This document shows positions 34,271 through 42,949 of a DNA stretch of 64,000 nt, piece after piece. The position numbers were made by a program, and so were the translations under genes. Each line of letters opens with the position of its first letter. The first letter of the stretch is position 1. The stretch is from an uncultured Lachnospiraceae bacterium (GTDB taxonomy: Bacteria > Bacillota > Clostridia > Lachnospirales > Lachnospiraceae): positions 460,608-524,607 of the forward strand of contig CAJTMW010000001.1 of NCBI GenBank assembly GCA_910577275.1. The letters are read 5' to 3'. The notes under the pieces are model-generated. The model saw only the letters and a list, made by a program, of their open reading frames with translations. It was not told the DNA's origin and made no database searches.

Positions 34271-34342
34271 CATCTACGCCAGGTAACTGGTGATGCCGTC
34301 AAAACGGCTGCAAATGCTTACCGGCTGCGTTGATTTTCTTAA

Positions 34343-35476
34343 CTATGCCAGCGGAAGCGTCACCGCAAACTCCGTAACCCCGTCCTTACTGGACGCGGTA
34401 ATCGACCCGCGGTGAAGGGTCACAATTTGTCTGGCTATGGAAAGTCCAAGCCCTGCCCCGCCTTTACCGGTTCCCCGGGAGGAATCCAGACGGTAAAACT
34501 GTTCAAAGAGCCTCTCCAGCTTATCCTCCGGAATCGTGTCGCCATGATTGCGGAAAGAAATCACCGCATTTTCATCACAGCGCATTGCCGTAACCTCAAT
34601 CTCCGTACCGCCGTAGCTGTAGTTCACCGCATTGCGGAAAAGATTGTCAAAGACCCGCTCTATTTTATCGGAATCGCAGTTAATCATGATATCCTCTCCG
34701 GCGCACAGGCGGCATTCCAGATTTTCTTCTTTCAGCATAGGATTAAATTCATAGACGAGCTGTTCCAGAAGACGGGTGAGATTGATTTGGCTGTACTGTA
34801 ATGTGATGTCGGAGAGCTGAAATCTCGCAATTTCAAAAAATTCATTAATCAGTTCTTCAAGCCTCTCCGCCTTTGCAAGGGAGATAGAAAGATATTTATC
34901 CGAAAGCTCCTTCGATATCTGCTTCTCGTCCCGCAGAAGATTCAAATAACCAATCACAGAAGCCAGAGGCGTCTTTAAATCATGGGCAAGGTACATAATC
35001 AAATCATTTTTCCGTTTCTCCGACTCCAGCATCTCGTTTTTCTGCCGTTCAATGGTATGTTTGACGGTATTCATTTTCCGCTCCAGGGGCAGCATTTCCG
35101 GGGACAGGGAAATATCTCCCGCATCCTCCTTTATCAGGGAATCCATTCCCTTATTGATTTCCACAAAATATTTTGTGAACCAGTTAAGATATATCATGAA
35201 AATAATCAGGATTGTCAGCAGAATGATTGTCCATGTGATAATATTCTGATTTCTGCGGACAGAATTATGATAAAGCAGCACCGCCCCGTCATAATCCAGA
35301 CGGAATATTTTCTGGAAAAGGGCTACCGTCCAGTTGGCAATCCTCCCATGCCATAAAAACATATAGAGAAACACGGGAATTGCGACTCCCGCCAGTATCA
35401 GCAGGCTTGTCTGTATCAGAATCCTTATGCGGAAAGGCCGAAACTCCCTGTTTTTATGAAACTCCTTATTTTTCAA
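34343..35476 (-). CDS. vanS: VanS-type sensor histidine kinase
   Basis: A protein of 377 residues with two membrane helices (about 22-42 and 80-100) around a short external loop, a HisKA domain with the phospho-acceptor in YLAHDLKTPLASVIGYLN (about 165), and an HATPase domain with the N box (FDNLFRNAVNYSYGG) and G boxes (GKGGAGLGLSIARQIV). Its start overlaps the vanR end by 11 bp. By position it controls vanR and the vanG-vanT unit. The true signal is unknown. Confidence 0.9.
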   Translation of the reverse strand: MKNKEFHKNREFRPFRIRILIQTSLLILAGVAIPVFLYMFLWHGRIANWTVALFQKIFRLDYDGAVLLYHNSVRRNQNIITWTIILLTILIIFMIYLNWFTKYFVEINKGMDSLIKEDAGDISLSPEMLPLERKMNTVKHTIERQKNEMLESEKRKNDLIMYLAHDLKTPLASVIGYLNLLRDEKQISKELSDKYLSISLAKAERLEELINEFFEIARFQLSDITLQYSQINLTRLLEQLVYEFNPMLKEENLECRLCAGEDIMINCDSDKIERVFDNLFRNAVNYSYGGTEIEVTAMRCDENAVISFRNHGDTIPEDKLERLFEQFYRLDSSRGTGKGGAGLGLSIARQIVTLHRGSITASSKDGVTEFAVTLPLA

Positions 35477-36173
35477 TGGTGTAGCCCACCCCCCATACCG
35501 TTTTGATAAATTTCGGATTTTTGGCGGGCTCGTTCATCTTTTCCCGCAGCCTTCCTATGTGCGCCATAACCGTATTGTTATTATTTAAGTATTTCTCTCC
35601 CCAGACATTTTCAAACAGCTCCTCCGAGGAAACCACCGTACCCTGACGCTCGCACAGATACCAGAGAAGGGAAAATTCTATGGGCGTGAGCGAAAGCTCC
35701 CTTCCGAACAGGCTGCATTTGTGGGTATCCTTATTAATCACAAGCCCCCTGATGTCGTACTCGTTCCATTTATCCTCCCGGGCCGCGTTTCTTTGATTTT
35801 GATTATAACGCATGTATCTCCGCAACTGCGTTTTTACCCTGGCAGCCACTTCAAGGGGATTGAAGGGCTTTGTAATATAGTCGTCCGCCCCGATGGCAAG
35901 CCCCATGATTTTATCTACATCCTCCCCCTTTGCAGTAAGCATGATTACCGGATAAAAATACTTTTCCCTGATTTTCCGGCAAATGCGAAAGCCGTCGATA
36001 TCGGGCAGCATTACATCCAGAATTACCAAATCCAAATCCGTGGTTTCGATACACCCAAGGGCATCCCTCCCGTTGTAAAACTTATAGACGGTATAACCGT
36101 CGTTTTTCAGATACACCTCAATCAAATCGGCAATTTCTCTTTCATCATCCACTATCAAAACCCGCTCGTTCAT
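35466..36173 (-). CDS. vanR: VanR-type OmpR/PhoB family response regulator
   Basis: A protein of 235 residues. The receiver domain (1-115) has DDERE acidic residues, LDLVILDVMLPDIDGF (phospho-Asp about 54) and the Lys in DYITKPFNPLE. The C-terminal winged helix (about 140-233) includes LTPIEFSLLWYLCERQG and VMAHIGRLREKMNE. ATG 36173 gives the canonical MNERVLIVDDERE start; longer in-frame starts lie within the R4 repeat. It probably activates itself and vanG through the repeated boxes. Confidence 0.92.
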   Translation of the reverse strand: MNERVLIVDDEREIADLIEVYLKNDGYTVYKFYNGRDALGCIETTDLDLVILDVMLPDIDGFRICRKIREKYFYPVIMLTAKGEDVDKIMGLAIGADDYITKPFNPLEVAARVKTQLRRYMRYNQNQRNAAREDKWNEYDIRGLVINKDTHKCSLFGRELSLTPIEFSLLWYLCERQGTVVSSEELFENVWGEKYLNNNNTVMAHIGRLREKMNEPAKNPKFIKTVWGVGYTIEK

Positions 36174-36209
36174 GTCTTCCCCCTCTCCCGCGCCCTGCTT
36201 ATCCCCGTG

Positions 36210-36262
36210 GCAGCCGCCAAATGTGCATACGGGCATACCGCGCGGCTCGCCGCCCGCAGAAG
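36210..36262. repeat. Leader repeat (family R4, copy 2) before vanR
   Basis: About 53 bp beginning GCAGCCGCCAAATGTGCAT, matching 34091-34143 with scattered substitutions. It lies between the vanR promoter and start codon. The rest of 36174-36338 shows no gene. Confidence 0.6.
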
Positions 36263-36338
36263 TCAAAAACCCCGCGGAAATAAGCGCTTACTCCATAATG
36301 TTAACAGAAAGGGAAATCCTGTTTCTATATTTGTTCAT

Positions 36339-36383
36339 AAAATATCCGAATTTTTTCTACGGAATTCCTTATGATTTTCTTAA
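36339..36383 (-). promoter_or_regulatory. vanR promoter with candidate VanR box
   Basis: On the minus strand the adjacent 11-mers TTAAGAAAATC (36373-36383) and ATAAGGAATTC (36362-36372) are followed 17 bp later by -10 TATTTT (36339-36344). The box touches the last codons of the MATE gene. It closely matches the vanG box, implying a shared regulator and autoregulation. Confidence 0.65.
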
Positions 36384-37753
36384 GAAGCCCCCTCCTCCAC
36401 GGAAGCCGCGGCAAGACGCCGGATTTTTTTCCATTTTTCCGTAAAGAAGTACGCCAGCATACACAGCATTCCGAAGGTAAAGCTGATAGGGAAGCAGGCC
36501 ATAATATATTTTCCGTCAATAAAACGCCCAATCAGCCAGGCGCTGGGAATCCTCACCACCCACAGCATGACGATATTGACGATGGTGGGATATTTTACCT
36601 CCCCCATTCCGTTTACAAAAGAAATAATTCCGTTAAAGACTGCAAAGGTCCACAGGGAAGGCACCACCACTTTGATATAAAGCTCCGCCATCTCAAGAAC
36701 TGCGATATCTTTCGTAAAAAGCCCTAAAATAGGACGGCAGAACACCGCCACAAGGACGCCCAGAACCAGCGTGCAGAGCCCTGAGTAAAAGGGAATCGTG
36801 CTTCCTCCCTTTTTCAGTCTCACGTAATTTTTACTGCCCAGATTCTGCCCGGAAAAGGTGGTTGCCGCCGATGAAAAGGAATTAATCGCCACGTTGGCAA
36901 CTCCCGTCACCTTTGTAGCCACGGAACAGGCTGCCATAAAGGTGGAGCCCTGAGCGTTTATCAGGGACTGCATCAGCACATGTCCCACGGAATAGATGGA
37001 ATTGTTAAGCCCAAGGGGCAGCCCTACCCGGATAATGGAGTGAAGCATGTCCTTATCCAGATGCTTTGGCAGCACCTTATATTCCAGCTCCGGGTATTTT
37101 TTCCTTATGTAAAAAATGCTGAACGCCCAGGACGCGTACATGGCAATGATGGTCGCCAGGGCTGCGCCCGCCACGTCCATGGAAAAGCCGGCGACGAATA
37201 CAACGTCAAGCACAATATTCATCAGGCAGGATACCAGAAGGAACAACAGGGAAGCCCGGCTGTCGCCGACACCCCTTAAAATCCCCGCGTTCATATTGTA
37301 GCCCATGTTTCCCAGCGTCCCCAGGAAAAAAATCCGCAGATAAGCCACGGACAAGTCCCAGGCGTCCGGCGGCGTCTGCATAAAGCGCAGAATAAAAGGC
37401 CCGAGGAAAAAACCTGCGACCGTCAGGGGAACGGAACACAGAAAGACAAACACGGAGGCCGTATCCACAAGACGGTTAAGGCTCTTTGCATCGCCGCTGC
37501 CGGTGTACTGGGATACCAGAATCGACACCCCTGTCCCGATTCCGAGAAAAATACACAGAAAAACCTCCACCGGCTGCGCGCTGGTTCCCACCGCCGCCAG
37601 CGACACGGAATCACAGAAATTTCCGATGACCAGCGTGTCAACGGTGTTGTAAAGCTGCTGCAGGATATTTCCGAAGCAGATAGGTAGGGCAAACAAAACC
37701 ACCAGCTTCATAATCGGCCCGCGGGTCATATCGATTTTCTTTGACGAATGCAT
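36380..37753 (-). CDS. MATE family efflux transporter
   Basis: A protein of 457 residues with 12 membrane helices in two MatE repeats. Family motifs are LALPICFGNILQQLYN-like (about 20-36), GTGVSILVSQYTGSGD (about 77-92) and GVANVAINSFSSAATTFSGQNLGSK in the second half. It exports cations or drugs using Na+ or H+. The RBS GAGGGAG is clear. It sits upstream of the van genes on the same strand, but vanR has its own promoter. Confidence 0.92.
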   Translation of the reverse strand: MHSSKKIDMTRGPIMKLVVLFALPICFGNILQQLYNTVDTLVIGNFCDSVSLAAVGTSAQPVEVFLCIFLGIGTGVSILVSQYTGSGDAKSLNRLVDTASVFVFLCSVPLTVAGFFLGPFILRFMQTPPDAWDLSVAYLRIFFLGTLGNMGYNMNAGILRGVGDSRASLLFLLVSCLMNIVLDVVFVAGFSMDVAGAALATIIAMYASWAFSIFYIRKKYPELEYKVLPKHLDKDMLHSIIRVGLPLGLNNSIYSVGHVLMQSLINAQGSTFMAACSVATKVTGVANVAINSFSSAATTFSGQNLGSKNYVRLKKGGSTIPFYSGLCTLVLGVLVAVFCRPILGLFTKDIAVLEMAELYIKVVVPSLWTFAVFNGIISFVNGMGEVKYPTIVNIVMLWVVRIPSAWLIGRFIDGKYIMACFPISFTFGMLCMLAYFFTEKWKKIRRLAAASVEEGAS

Positions 37754-37957
37754 GATTTCTCCCTCTTTCCATGAAAAGTGTTATCAGATTACCCTCAATA
37801 TACTCCTTTTTACAAATTAATGCTACTGTAAAAAATTTTTTACAATTTTTTAACACATTTTGCTGAATATCCTGTATACTAAACAGGTAGGTATCCCATA
37901 ATACAACAGACATAAAAGCCGTTTATACGGCTCATGCGACATCAAGGAGGGTTGTTT

Positions 37958-38188
37958 ATGCACTTAAAAGCCAACATCAATATCGTGGAATTCCTGGAAC
38001 AGGTAAAAAAATGCGACGGGGAGGTTCTCTATGAAACCCCCGAGGGCGACCGCATTGCCCTGAAATCCACACTGAGCCAGTATATATTCCGCACCATCGC
38101 TTCCAATCCCGAGCTTTTAAAGAACGGAATCATCAGCTTCAAGCTGGAAGAAGATAAGAATATTTTGCATAAATTCTTATGTGAATAA
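37958..38188 (+). CDS. Small hypothetical protein (76 aa)
   Basis: A soluble protein of 76 residues starting MHLKANINIVEFLEQVKKC, with an alpha/beta look (GEVLYETPEGDRIALKSTLS). ATG 37958 has AAGGAGGG seven bases before it. A possible -10 TATACT lies at 37875-37880. I do not recognise the family. It is probably cotranscribed with the nitroreductase gene 19 bp downstream. Confidence 0.7.
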   Translation: MHLKANINIVEFLEQVKKCDGEVLYETPEGDRIALKSTLSQYIFRTIASNPELLKNGIISFKLEEDKNILHKFLCE

Positions 38189-38207
38189 AATAAATGGAGG
38201 ATATGTA

Positions 38208-38738
38208 ATGAGTAATGTGATTGAAACCATCAATACGCGAAGCTCCACAAGAGGCTATACCGCCGAGGCGTTGACGGAGGAGGAATTAAATATTCTGATT
38301 CATGCCGGCTTAAAGGCGCCCACGGCTGCCAACAGGCAGGAAATTCATTTTACCGTGCTGCAGGGCGGCAATCCGATTTTGGCAGAGCTTGAAGACGATA
38401 AAAACCGTCTCCGCAATATCGTCTCGCCTCCCCACAATTTTTATTATGAGGCGCCCACAGTGGTGATTATCAGCGCGGACAGGGATTATCGCTGGAGCAC
38501 TCTTGACGCCGGCATTGCGGTGGAAAACATGGCTCTTGCCGCGGAAGGGCTCGGTCTCGGGAATCTGATTATCGGATGCATTTATGATGCGATAAGGGGT
38601 GAAAAGAGAGATTATTACGCAAAGGCATTAAAGCTGCCCGAAAACTATGAGTATCAGATTGCCATTGCTTTCGGCCACAAGGCGGTAACCAAAGAGCCCC
38701 ATACATACGAGGCCGAAAAGCAGGTGACTTATCTATAA
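38208..38738 (+). CDS. Nitroreductase family protein
   Basis: An FMN-dependent oxidoreductase fold of 176 residues. The N-terminal INTRSSTRGYTAEALTEEE carries the usual FMN phosphate-binding Arg/Ser. GLKAPTAANRQEIHF and the C-terminal LGLGNLIIGCIYDAI fit the family. The substrate is unknown. ATG 38208 follows TGGAGG. Confidence 0.9.
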   Translation: MSNVIETINTRSSTRGYTAEALTEEELNILIHAGLKAPTAANRQEIHFTVLQGGNPILAELEDDKNRLRNIVSPPHNFYYEAPTVVIISADRDYRWSTLDAGIAVENMALAAEGLGLGNLIIGCIYDAIRGEKRDYYAKALKLPENYEYQIAIAFGHKAVTKEPHTYEAEKQVTYL

Positions 38739-38805
38739 GAACCTGTCAGAGGATGCCGCGCTTTGCAAGCCGGCTTATTAAAAACGCTTTCGCGTCCCGC
38801 AATAA

Positions 38806-38840
38806 CAGGGACTTCCGTCTTAAAAATCCGGAAGTCCCTG
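38806..38840. terminator. Hairpin between convergent nitroreductase and lipoprotein genes
   Basis: A perfect 12-bp stem (CAGGGACTTCCG, 38806-38817, with 38829-38840) around an 11-nt A/T-rich loop. There is no clear T-run on either side, so termination in both directions is plausible but not certain. Confidence 0.55.
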
Positions 38841-38867
38841 TATGATACTGTCAGATAAATGATAAGA

Positions 38868-40178
38868 TTACTGTCCGCCGGAGAGCGACTCCTCCTGCAG
38901 CCTGTCAAATTCAGCCATACACTCATCCACGTCCGCCCCCTCAAGCAGCTCTCGGACGATAAGACAGGTGTTCCCCCACTGCTCCACTTTCATATTGACG
39001 TTGGAGGCAAGGACATATTTGTCTTCCTCTATGAGCTCGTTTAAGGGCCTTAACGCGGGAACACACTCCACTTCCACATTCTTCGACGGTGAAATTACCT
39101 TGTTTGTTTCCGTATACAGCAAAAGCGCCTCGTCAGAAAGAATCACGTCCAGAACATCCATCGTATCTTCCAGATGCTCCGCATCAACACAGACACAGTA
39201 TCCGGTTATCGTCACTACCGCCATGGGGCCCAAATCACTTGGGAAACCGATTACCTGCAGATTAAAATCCGGCGTCCCGTAGGCGGTTTCCGAATTGGCC
39301 GCGCTCCAGTAGGCCATTACAATGGGCGTCTTCTGCGCCAGGAAATCCGGCCCTTCTCCCTCAATGGCTTCATAGGTATACGCCGTCTCCGCGTCAATGT
39401 AGCCTTTGTCAATCATCTCCTTCAGATATTCAAAGCCCGGACGCATATAATCGCTGTATTTTTTCTCCCCGCTATTTAACGCCTCTATTTCCGCTTCCGT
39501 ATTTCCGCCGCCGTATAATTCCGCATAAGCCTGGGCAAAAACAATATTTTCCAGCCACCATCTGTTTGCGCCAATCGGGGTTTCAATCCCGTTTTCCTTA
39601 AAAACGCGGCAGCATTCCATCAAATCCTCCGGCGTCTGCGGAAGTTCAAGATGGTACTCGTCAAACATATCCTTATTGACAAACAATCCATAGGCTACAA
39701 CTTCCTGAGGGATGCCTATCAGCTTCCCTTCAAAGGTATTGGCGGTTTTCACAACCTCCCGCAGATTATCCACACAGTCAAGCTCTGACAAATCCGCCAG
39801 CCTTCCTTCCTCCCCCAACGTCTGGATGGTATCGGGATTGAGAAGATATAAATCGTCCATACTGTTTCTTACCCGGTCAAGCGCCACATCATCATAGGTT
39901 TTTTCCTGATAGTTCTCCGCCGTATAGGTTCTGTACTCTACCGTCAGTCCGAGCTGTTCCTCCGCCATGCCCACGGTAATATCAAAAGCTGTTCTGGATA
40001 TATTTTCGGCTCCCGGATTTGACTTTTCCATGGGGCCGAATAAGTTGACGACTTTTTCCTCCGTCTCCTCCTCCACAATCAGATTGGAATCCGGCTCTAT
40101 GCCTCCGCACGCAGTCATTGCAAGCGCCGTAACGGCCGCCAGACATGCTGTAAAAATATTCCTGATACTGCCTTTCAT
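38868..40178 (-). CDS. Extracellular solute-binding lipoprotein (ABC family 1 type)
   Basis: A protein of 436 residues. The signal peptide ends in a lipobox (ALAMTACGG, Cys about 24). The rest is a sugar-type periplasmic-binding fold (family 1: GKLIGIPQEVVAYGLFVNKDMFDEY, ETPIGANRWW). No ABC permease or ATPase gene is nearby. It follows the hybrid histidine kinase gene by 3 bp, so a role as an accessory sensor that presents ligand to the kinase is inferred. Confidence 0.88.
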   Translation of the reverse strand: MKGSIRNIFTACLAAVTALAMTACGGIEPDSNLIVEEETEEKVVNLFGPMEKSNPGAENISRTAFDITVGMAEEQLGLTVEYRTYTAENYQEKTYDDVALDRVRNSMDDLYLLNPDTIQTLGEEGRLADLSELDCVDNLREVVKTANTFEGKLIGIPQEVVAYGLFVNKDMFDEYHLELPQTPEDLMECCRVFKENGIETPIGANRWWLENIVFAQAYAELYGGGNTEAEIEALNSGEKKYSDYMRPGFEYLKEMIDKGYIDAETAYTYEAIEGEGPDFLAQKTPIVMAYWSAANSETAYGTPDFNLQVIGFPSDLGPMAVVTITGYCVCVDAEHLEDTMDVLDVILSDEALLLYTETNKVISPSKNVEVECVPALRPLNELIEEDKYVLASNVNMKVEQWGNTCLIVRELLEGADVDECMAEFDRLQEESLSGGQ

Positions 40179-40181
40179 TAC

Positions 40182-42785
40182 TTAACCCTTTCTTATTATA
40201 TATTGATTCAATGTCGCCCTGAGCACTTCCATATCAATGGGTTTCGCCACATGGGCGTCCATACCGGCCTCCAGGGCCTCCTTGACATCCTCCGCAAAAG
40301 CGTTCGCCGTCATGGCGATAACCGGTATGCTTCCCGCGTCGCTTCTCTGCAATGCCCGTATAGCTTTCGTAGCCTCATATCCGTTCATAACCGGCATTTG
40401 AACATCCATCAAAATGGCGTCAAACTCTCCTTCTTCGGAAGCGGAAAAGCGCTCAAGAACCAGCTTGCCGTTTTCAGCAATTTCGCAGCTTATCCCCTCC
40501 ATATCCAAAAGCTCCCGCAAAATCTCCGCATTGATTTCATTATCCTCCGCCGCCAGAAGATGCAGCCCCTTCAAGCTGCTGATTTCCTCTTTCTTTGCCG
40601 CCTCGTCCTCCTCTCTGTGTTCCATCTGCATTTCAAGGATTTTTTCCTTAAATGCAGACACAAAAAACGGTTTGGCAAGAATTCCGGCATTTCCTATATT
40701 GTGCACTTCTTCAAGAAGCTCTTCTCCGTCATAGGCCGTCAAAAATAAAATCCGTATATGTCCGCCTGTAATTTCCCTGATTTTTTCCGCCGTCTCAAAG
40801 CCGTTCATAACAGGCATTTTCCAGTCAAGCAAAATTATCTGATAAGCCTCGCCTGCCCCTTCCGCCTTCTCCACCGCCTCCACGGCTTCCTTCCCGCCAA
40901 AGGCCGCGTCCACCGTAACGCCGGTGTCTCTCATAAGCGTCTGAATGCCCTGACATATTTCCTTCTCGTCGTCCACCGCCAGAATGCGGGAAATTCCGTT
41001 TTTACTCCAGAAATTGTTATCGTCCTGTTCCTCAGGTATACGGAGCTCCAGCTCCACTCTGAAAAGGCTTCCTTTATCAATCTCACTGAAAACCTCTATC
41101 GTCCCTCCCATCAGCTCCACAATATTTTTGGTAATCGCCATACCAAGGCCGGTGCCCTGCACTTTGTTTGTGGTAGAGTTTTCCGCTCTTGTGAAGGCGT
41201 CAAAAATCGTCTTTAAATATTCTTCCGTCATTCCATACCCGTCGTCCTCCACTTCAATGCGGATATGCTCGAACTGGTTGGAATGCTGTTTAAGTCCGAT
41301 AAGGCGAAACCAGATGTTTCCTCCTTCCGGCGTATACTTCACCGCGTTGGAAAGCAGATTTATTAATATCTGATTAAGCCTGGTCTCATCGCCAATCAAA
41401 TACTCATGCTCTATTCCGGTTACCGACACATGAAACTCCTGATGCCTTGCGCCGGCCATGGGACGGATAATCGCGTCCACGGACGACACCAGATTGCTCA
41501 GGGTAAATTCCCCGATTGTAAGCACAACCTTCCCGCTTTCAATCTTGGAAACGTCCAGCACATCGTTAATCAGGCTGAGAAGATGCTGGCCGGAGGCGGT
41601 AATTTTTTTGGTATATTCCCGCACCTTGGCCGCATTATCCGCATCCTTGGCGAGCAAGGTCGTAAATCCGAGGATTGCGTTCATGGGCGTACGTATATCA
41701 TGGGACATATTGGAGAGAAACATTGTTTTGGAATTACTTGCAATCTGCGCCGCCTGCAACGCTTCCGCAAGCTGCCTGTTGTGTATTTCTCTTTCTTTCT
41801 CCCTTTCCCTGCGGATATTATTCTGCTGTCTCTGGTTGAAATAGTAAAGGACGAAACAGAGGAAAAAAGCCACCAGCATCACAATCACAACAATATAAAT
41901 ATTCTGGTTTACCGCTTTCCCTTCCTGCTGAATCGCTTCAATCGGCACATAGCCGATAAGATATATCGCTCCGTCGTTTACCGCCCACATATAAATCAGA
42001 GAACGCTTTTCCAGAATATCATGATAAAACATAATATTCCTTCCCTGACTCACGCTCTTTGATATTTCATCCTGAAGCTGCTCGTCAAGAATCCTGTTGG
42101 CCCGGTAAAAATCCTGCAGATTCAAATGCCCTGCATTCCGCTCTCCCATACCTCTGGGCGTTAAGACAAGCCTTTCGCTCTTTCCGTCCATAATGTAGAG
42201 CATGGCGCTTCCGTTATAAAATTCCCTGGGAAGCATTTCCTCAAAGGAGTCATAGATATACTCTATATAAAGCGTTGCAATTTGCTCGTATCCTCTCTTC
42301 ACAGGACATTTGATGGTATACGCCCACGTCCCCATGTCATTCATGTAGGACTGGGAAACGGGCAGCTCCTCCACCATATATCCGGCTGAAAAATCCAGCC
42401 CTTCTTCCGTAAACACTTCTCCCGTATTGGAAATTCCTTCCGTTTTCCCTGATAATATCACCGACAGCTTTACCATTGTACGGTTCTTCCTGTAGGATGA
42501 TGAGGATAGGAACGCCTCGGGATTATCAGTCATAGAAATCTCCTGCGCAATCATCTTCTGAAATTCCGATTCCTTCACCAGAACCGCCTCTACCGTACCT
42601 TTAATGAGCGCCAGGCTTTCGCTGAGATTGTGAATCGCCGAGGTAGCCATTTCCTCGGTAATCCGTCTCGATACAGAAAAAACAACGCCGCCCAATATAC
42701 AAAAAACCAATATAATTGACAAAAGCAGAGACACTTCTCTGTTTTTTCCGCTTTTGTTTCGCTTTTTTTCCACCTTAATCTCCAT
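40182..42785 (-). CDS. Hybrid sensor histidine kinase with two receiver domains
   Basis: A protein of 867 residues. A membrane helix (about 17-40), an extracytoplasmic dCache-like region (about 45-290) and a second helix (about 300-320) precede a HisKA domain (LSNMSHDIRTPMNAILGF, about 363), an HATPase (TGLGMAITKNIVELMGG), receiver 1 (ILAVDDEKEI ... ILLDWKMPVMNGFETA) and receiver 2 (LLAAEDNEINAEI ... ILMDVQMPVMNGYEATK). There is no DNA-binding output, so the signal probably passes to another protein. It has its own strong promoter. Confidence 0.92.
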   Translation of the reverse strand: MEIKVEKKRNKSGKNREVSLLLSIILVFCILGGVVFSVSRRITEEMATSAIHNLSESLALIKGTVEAVLVKESEFQKMIAQEISMTDNPEAFLSSSSYRKNRTMVKLSVILSGKTEGISNTGEVFTEEGLDFSAGYMVEELPVSQSYMNDMGTWAYTIKCPVKRGYEQIATLYIEYIYDSFEEMLPREFYNGSAMLYIMDGKSERLVLTPRGMGERNAGHLNLQDFYRANRILDEQLQDEISKSVSQGRNIMFYHDILEKRSLIYMWAVNDGAIYLIGYVPIEAIQQEGKAVNQNIYIVVIVMLVAFFLCFVLYYFNQRQQNNIRREREKEREIHNRQLAEALQAAQIASNSKTMFLSNMSHDIRTPMNAILGFTTLLAKDADNAAKVREYTKKITASGQHLLSLINDVLDVSKIESGKVVLTIGEFTLSNLVSSVDAIIRPMAGARHQEFHVSVTGIEHEYLIGDETRLNQILINLLSNAVKYTPEGGNIWFRLIGLKQHSNQFEHIRIEVEDDGYGMTEEYLKTIFDAFTRAENSTTNKVQGTGLGMAITKNIVELMGGTIEVFSEIDKGSLFRVELELRIPEEQDDNNFWSKNGISRILAVDDEKEICQGIQTLMRDTGVTVDAAFGGKEAVEAVEKAEGAGEAYQIILLDWKMPVMNGFETAEKIREITGGHIRILFLTAYDGEELLEEVHNIGNAGILAKPFFVSAFKEKILEMQMEHREEDEAAKKEEISSLKGLHLLAAEDNEINAEILRELLDMEGISCEIAENGKLVLERFSASEEGEFDAILMDVQMPVMNGYEATKAIRALQRSDAGSIPVIAMTANAFAEDVKEALEAGMDAHVAKPIDMEVLRATLNQYIIRKG

Positions 42786-42828
42786 TCCGCCTCCTGTAAA
42801 ACAGCGAAAAAATGTTTTTCTGGTAATT

Positions 42829-42878
42829 ATTATATCCTTACCATTGTTCTTCTGTCAATGTTATTCCCAATGGGGGAA
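42829..42878 (-). promoter_or_regulatory. Consensus promoter and upstream dyad before the hybrid kinase gene
   Basis: On the minus strand, -35 TTGACA (42853-42858) and -10 TATAAT (42829-42834) have an 18-bp spacer. A short dyad TTCCC/GGGAA (42864-42878) sits just upstream of the -35 and could bind a regulator. Confidence 0.7.
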
Positions 42879-42906
42879 TTAATTGATTTTCCGGCGTTTT
42901 TTTGAG

Positions 42907-42939
42907 AAAAAAGGAACTGCCTTACCGGCAATCCCTTTT
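42907..42939 (-). terminator. Intrinsic terminator after the hemerythrin/receiver gene
   Basis: On the minus strand GGGATTGCC (42927-42935) pairs with GGCAGTTCC (42913-42921), two wobbles, followed by six T (42907-42912). It separates this gene from the hybrid kinase gene. Confidence 0.7.
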
Positions 42940-42949
42940 CCTTTTTTTC

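Noticed and set aside
36174..36266. Upstream in-frame extension of vanR by 31 codons.
   Set aside because: It covers the R4 repeat and lacks an RBS; MNERVLIVDDE is the canonical start.
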